64,000 nucleotides of DNA from Emergomyces orientalis (Eukaryota > Ascomycota > Eurotiomycetes > Onygenales > Ajellomycetaceae): NCBI GenBank assembly GCA_002110485.1, contig MOWL01000001.1:992001-1056000 (forward strand), written 5' to 3'. Below are positions 60,122 to 64,000 of this stretch, piece by piece. The position numbers were made by a program, and so were the translations under genes. How positions within the stretch are numbered: the stretch's first letter is position 1; each line of letters opens with the position of its first letter. The notes under the pieces are model-generated. The model did no database searches. It was not told the DNA's origin and worked only from the letters and a program-made list of their open reading frames with translations.

Positions 60122-60540
60122 AAGGAGGCAGATGTATTTGTATTTTGCTTCATAACCAGAGTTCCAACGTATTTTTTCCCCCTAGACCTTTCGCACCTCA
60201 TCACCCTCTTCCTCTAAGAAGTATGTAACTATATACTAAATGGCTCGGATTAATGGGGACGATTTGGTTAGCTCACCAGTTTTAAGACCCAAAGAAAAGT
60301 GGACAGAGAGAAAAATTGTAAAGAAAATAGAAGACTCAGGTCTTTGCAAAAACCAATTTTGACTACCTCCGGAGTGAACCGCCGAACGAATTAAACCAGC
60401 TGCTACCTACAATAATCAGTCGCAGTTGCAGTTGCAATATCATGCTCTAAACCAGGTTTTTTTTTTTTTCGTGCGTACCTCCTCACGTCAACATGCTGTG
60501 TGCATGACAGCCAGACACGAAACAGATATCAATACTCAAT

Positions 60541-60566
60541 AAAATTGAAAATTGAAAATTGAAAAT
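60541..60566. repeat. AAAATTG tandem repeat
   Basis: Three consecutive 7-bp units followed by a partial copy, directly readable. Confidence 0.8.
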
Positions 60567-61784
60567 AATACACTTACTAATAACTATATGTTTCGTTGAA
60601 CTGTAGGGTCATAACTAAGTTAGCCCATGCCGCTTGATCCAATCATTCAGATGATCACGGGAAGGTTTTTGAGCTCCTGGCTTGGACCCACCTCCTCCGT
60701 ACAATTTCCCATGAAGTGATACTATATAAGAAAACAAAGAAGGAATAAAAAAAAAATACCCCCCCGAAAGTCAGATAGTGAGACAGTGAGGAAAACATAT
60801 TTGAGAGGAGTGCAGCCTTCTTAGTCTCATTGCACCTGAATATCTACCATCCATCCAATAAACCTAACTAACCCAATTGTCAACGTCTCCAACTTTCAAA
60901 AAAATGATTGACATAGTCATTTCACACTTCTAAACATCCACCCCCTCCTGGTCGATTTTCAATACTTTGCCCCGAGGGGAAGGCGTGGAAGGGGGTGACG
61001 GGCGAGATAATATATCCATTGCAAGTGAAACTTTGCTTTTGTATACAAAAATGAGAGACTGAGTCATGCATGGCGCTATCCAAGGATGGGAATATTTGTA
61101 GAGATCTGAAAAGTGGGGAAACCTGTCCGCCATTTGTTGCTGTATACAAGCTTGGTCGATTGCATTCCATTGTTTTGATTTGATAACCACCCGAATTTGA
61201 GACTGGAAGTAAATGACTCAGAACAGAAAAACGGGAAAAGTAAATGGAGAAGAAGCAAGAAGGAGGGGGTTGACTAACATTAAGAAGAGATGGAGGAAAT
61301 AAAAGGGATGAAAAAAACTAGGTACGAAATAAAGATTAAACAAGAAAAGAAGGTAATTAGGAAACCCAAAGATCCTCTTCGCATTCATAACATCTGGTCC
61401 AATGATCCGTTTCCCGAATAATCCCACTCCCAAACACAAAAAGTAATTTTAAGAAAAAAAAGGGTTTAAAAAATAATATAAAATCAAAGCACCGCAAAAA
61501 GAGAACACAGGAAACCGGGGTATAGCACTGCGTGAAAACTGCCCGGGCTCGCCCCACCTTGTTGCAAACTACTACAATAAAAGGTGTGAACGCCCAGCCT
61601 AAACTCCTGAAACCTGCGATCCCGTTTACTCGTCATAGCATTGTCGCAATTCATAAATAACTTCCTGAAAAATAAAGACATAGAACGGATATACAACAGC
61701 ACCGGTATGCATGCCAGTTGTCGAGAAAAGAGAGTGAATAAGATAGGTATCAGGCGGTCGTAAAAGTCATTTTCGTGGAGTATC

Positions 61785-62984
61785 TTAGCTGTTTTTGAAA
61801 TGCTCCTTCGCATATTGCTCACAGGCCTGTTTTATTCAAACGTCAGAATAACACAGAAGGTATGAAGCCGGATCGGGAAAAGGTCACCTTTGCTGGCTTC
61901 CCAATTTTCTGGCCAATGACTTTCCATTTATTTGATTCGTATTCTTTGATGGCGTCGCGTAGTGTTATGGACTGAGAGTACGTTAAACTTTATTTCTAGA
62001 AATGGTGACATATCTCAGTTGATAAGAGAACATACCTCCTCCTCGGTAAATTCAGCATAATGCATGTCCTATGTTCTAGTTAGACTGACAAGGGTAGATC
62101 ACACATACAGAGGGACAATCAGAAAACTAACCTTGTACCAATGTTTCTTCACACTTCCTTCAGTTCTCATGGGGAAGGTCTGGTGTATCGCATACCATTA
62201 GACATTTTATTTTTTATATAGGGAGCGAAGTATAATATAGTGGTTTTTCCAGTCCGGCACGAACCTTGGCAATTTCGCTCCAAGTGCTTCCAGCATCGCG
62301 CATAGTCTTGAGCCGTTGCTCCTCCTCCGCAGTCCATGGGGTGTTTGTTCGTCCCTTCTTCTTGACCGTGGGTTCGGGCGCAGCTGACGCGCCAGTTGCA
62401 CTAGCGGTAGTCGTATTCCCCTCGCCTTCAACAGCACCTGTTAGCGCGGGAGGTGCCATGGCGGCCAAAGAAGCAGTCTGGAGTGACGCACGTCGCTTCC
62501 GGGGATTTGGGGCTGCTGGGGCTGGAGCTGGCGCGGGCGTGGAAATGGGCACCATAGAGGCGCTTTCAAAGGGACCGGGCCCCGTAAAGGGAGGAAGTTG
62601 CTGTTGCTGGTTTAGGGGATGCGTGGGTGTGTTGGCGGCAACAGCTGTCTTGATGCGTTTGGAAGTTGGAGGAGATCTAAGCAATAGAGGAGAATACGGG
62701 TTAGTGGACCGTCCATCCTTTAATAAGCCAGTCCGTCGGCGAGCAAGCTTAGCATCTAGTATGACGCAGAGCAGAGGAATCAAACATCCCAACCTGACGC
62801 TGAGGGTATCAAAAGAGTTGGGATAGTATGCCGCCAGAAGAGCGGAAGAGGGAGGGGAGGGAGGAAGCGGATCGCGAGGAAGTGTTTGTTTAGAAATCAA
62901 CGACAGGAGCAAAATTAAAAATTAAAAAGATACTCACGACATATTAGGAAGGGGAGGCCTCGACGCAAAAACCGGCCAATTCAT
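61785..62984 (-). CDS. Small Myb/SANT DNA-binding protein
   Basis: Six exons, 62984-62938, 62676-62265, 62179-62132, 62068-62036, 61971-61888 and 61826-61785, give 221 aa. Exon 4 has only 33 nt. All junctions keep phase. Exon 1 codes MNWPVFASRPPLPNM and is joined over a 258-nt intron. The N-terminal half is Pro/Ala/Thr-rich with basic patches (NPRKRRA, KKKGRT). The C-terminal half is a tandem SANT pair: TPWTAEEEQRLKTMRDAG with TWSEIAKTFPMRTEGSVKKHW, then FTEEESITLRDAIKEYESN with WKVIGQKIGKPAKACEQYAK and the end EHFKNS. The domain is placed like that of the Myb protein 10 kb away, so both belong to the same broad fungal family. The function is unknown; nuclear DNA binding is inferred from the fold. 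Confidence 0.85.
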
Positions 62985-63473
62985 CTGTAGAGATACGCAG
63001 ATAAATTAGTTAGATTTGGCCTGTTACAGTTTGGCGAGGTCATTAATGAACGCGCAAAAATTGTTCAAGAAAACGTTACACACTAGGATCGGAAGCGAGG
63101 AATACCGCAAGCCTGATCTCGACGATCAAGCCGGGCCAGGAACATGGAGAGAAGGGTGGGGGAGCTTGAGAGATGATGGTACAAACACTGAAGAGAGAAA
63201 GGAAGACAGTTGAGAAAAGCGATTGGTAGGCAAGTGAGTGGTGGGGGGGAGGGATCGAGGAAGTATCGCAGTGTAGGGCGACTTTTTGGGATGGCAAGGC
63301 TAAGTGGGAGTTGTCACTAGAAGTATTAAGAGGTTTTGGGCGTAGCCGATAGGAGGACAAGGGAAGGAAAAAATGGCAAACGCCAGCAGAGGTATCGATC
63401 AATAATGAGTCTTAAGAGAGACAAGTATTAGGAAGTGGGTATGGAATGGGGGGGTTGGGAGGGATAACAGCAT

Positions 63474-63504
63474 GTACAGTACGTAAGTAGCGTACGTACT
63501 GTAC
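63474..63504. repeat. Perfect inverted repeat, 12-bp arms
   Basis: GTACAGTACGTA and its exact reverse complement TACGTACTGTAC flank a 7-bp spacer, about 490 bp upstream of the small Myb ATG. Confidence 0.9.
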
Positions 63505-63650
63505 CTTGTTAATGGCAGGTAACTACAAGTAGAGGGGACAATTCATCAAAGTAAAGCGGATAACAATCCGAATGATGCGGGTTGTCGGGAGGTAACAAGG
63601 GCACAAGTGTACGGATTCTCCCTGGGAGGTTTGCAAGGAGACAACAAGAA

Positions 63651-63673
63651 GGAGGAGGAGGAGGAGGAGGAGG
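63651..63673. repeat. (GGA)n microsatellite
   Basis: About seven and a half GGA units in a row. Confidence 0.85.
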
Positions 63674-63951
63674 TAGATGTCGACTGACTGGACAAGTATT
63701 TTAGTCGATGTAATACTCATGCAATGTGATTGGGGGCGTGGCGGGCGGGCAAGCAACCTGGGCAGTGGGCACTTGCACTGGGCAGAGATGCGGGGAACAT
63801 CCAAACTTCTTAAAACAACGACAGCAAAAGGTCCAAGTCTGGTAACTCTCGACTACTTGTTATTTATTATACGACTAACTGCGGGAAGACATTGGGGGGA
63901 TGGCAAAACATAAAAAAAAAACAAAACATGTCGACTACTATTTACGCTGCC

Positions 63952-63981
63952 GTACCGTACCATACTAGTACTGTACTGTAC
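63952..63981. repeat. Imperfect 30-bp palindrome rich in GTAC
   Basis: Twelve of fifteen base pairs match around a central ACTAGT. GTAC recurs four times. Confidence 0.8.
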
Positions 63982-64000
63982 ATACATTTCAAACCTCCGA

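Larger units (their letters stand above)
55584..61784. other. 6.2 kb convergent spacer, no gene recognised
   Basis: COX4 and the next Myb gene point toward each other across this gap. It is mostly AT-rich with simple repeats. Two frames are weakly coding-like: 57908-58267 minus (119 codons, opens at TTG, basic and Thr/Pro-rich) and 58671-58937 plus (88 codons, ATG with A at -3). Neither has a recognised motif or splice support. Parts may be non-coding transcripts, but the sequence alone does not show it. Confidence 0.45.
62985..64000. other. Upstream of small Myb gene; palindromes and microsatellite
   Basis: Promoter side of the minus-strand Myb gene. It holds a perfect 12-bp inverted repeat at 63474-63504, a GGA microsatellite at 63651-63673 and an imperfect 30-bp palindrome at 63952-63981. 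No coding frame is supported. Confidence 0.5.

Noticed and set aside
55584..61784. Possible transposon in the COX4-Myb gap
   Set aside because: I found no terminal inverted or direct repeats, no target-site duplication and no transposase or reverse transcriptase motif.
62266..62826. 186-codon plus-strand frame
   Set aside because: Antisense to the Ala/Pro-rich exon of the small Myb gene.

Overview
The window is nuclear DNA from a filamentous ascomycete. Genes are split by short introns (about 55-260 nt) with GTRNGT-like donors and (C/T)AG acceptors. The proteins are eukaryotic housekeeping factors of fungal type, and PRP8 carries an in-frame intein. PRP8 inteins are common in Eurotiomycetes (Aspergillus relatives and the dimorphic Onygenales). 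Together with the wide AT-rich spacers, this makes an Onygenales-like genome my best guess; that placement is inference. I found no prokaryotic operons, rRNA, CRISPR array, convincing tRNA or intact transposon.

Layout. 0.4-8.1 kb: three minus-strand genes, a vacuolar alkaline phosphatase (PHO8 type), a mitochondrial NDUFAF3-like complex I assembly factor and an HMT1/ABCB6-type ABC half-transporter. 8.1-14.8 kb: a spacer with simple repeats, a strong G-quadruplex candidate and one doubtful ORF. 14.8-27.2 kb: a gene-rich block holding RTC1/SEA2 (WD40 plus zinc-finger subunit of the SEA/GATOR complex), an XLF/NEJ1 end-joining factor, cactin and a forkhead protein. XLF and cactin are transcribed divergently from a 331-bp gap. 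27.2-32.6 kb: a spacer with gene relics and one new two-exon candidate gene. 32.6-44.8 kb: ribosomal protein L34 and PRP8 diverge from a 465-bp promoter interval, followed by an APH-fold kinase-like gene. 44.8-51.2 kb: a spacer with several open but startless frames. 51.2-55.6 kb: a Myb/SANT protein with glutamine and histidine runs, then six-exon COX4. 55.6-61.8 kb: a long spacer. 61.8-63.0 kb: a second, smaller Myb/SANT protein on the minus strand.

The genes do not form one pathway. They serve RNA splicing (PRP8, cactin), translation (RPL34), mitochondria (COX4, the NDUFAF3-like gene), the vacuole and TORC1 signalling (PHO8, HMT1, RTC1), DNA repair (XLF) and transcription (forkhead, two Myb proteins). 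The most distinctive element is the 582-residue PRP8 intein. Its splicing residues and both LAGLIDADG endonuclease motifs are intact, and a long low-complexity insert lies between the two motifs.

Exon boundaries were set by reading splice sites and matching conserved protein junctions by eye. All multi-exon models keep phase and end at a stop codon, but none was checked against RNA.
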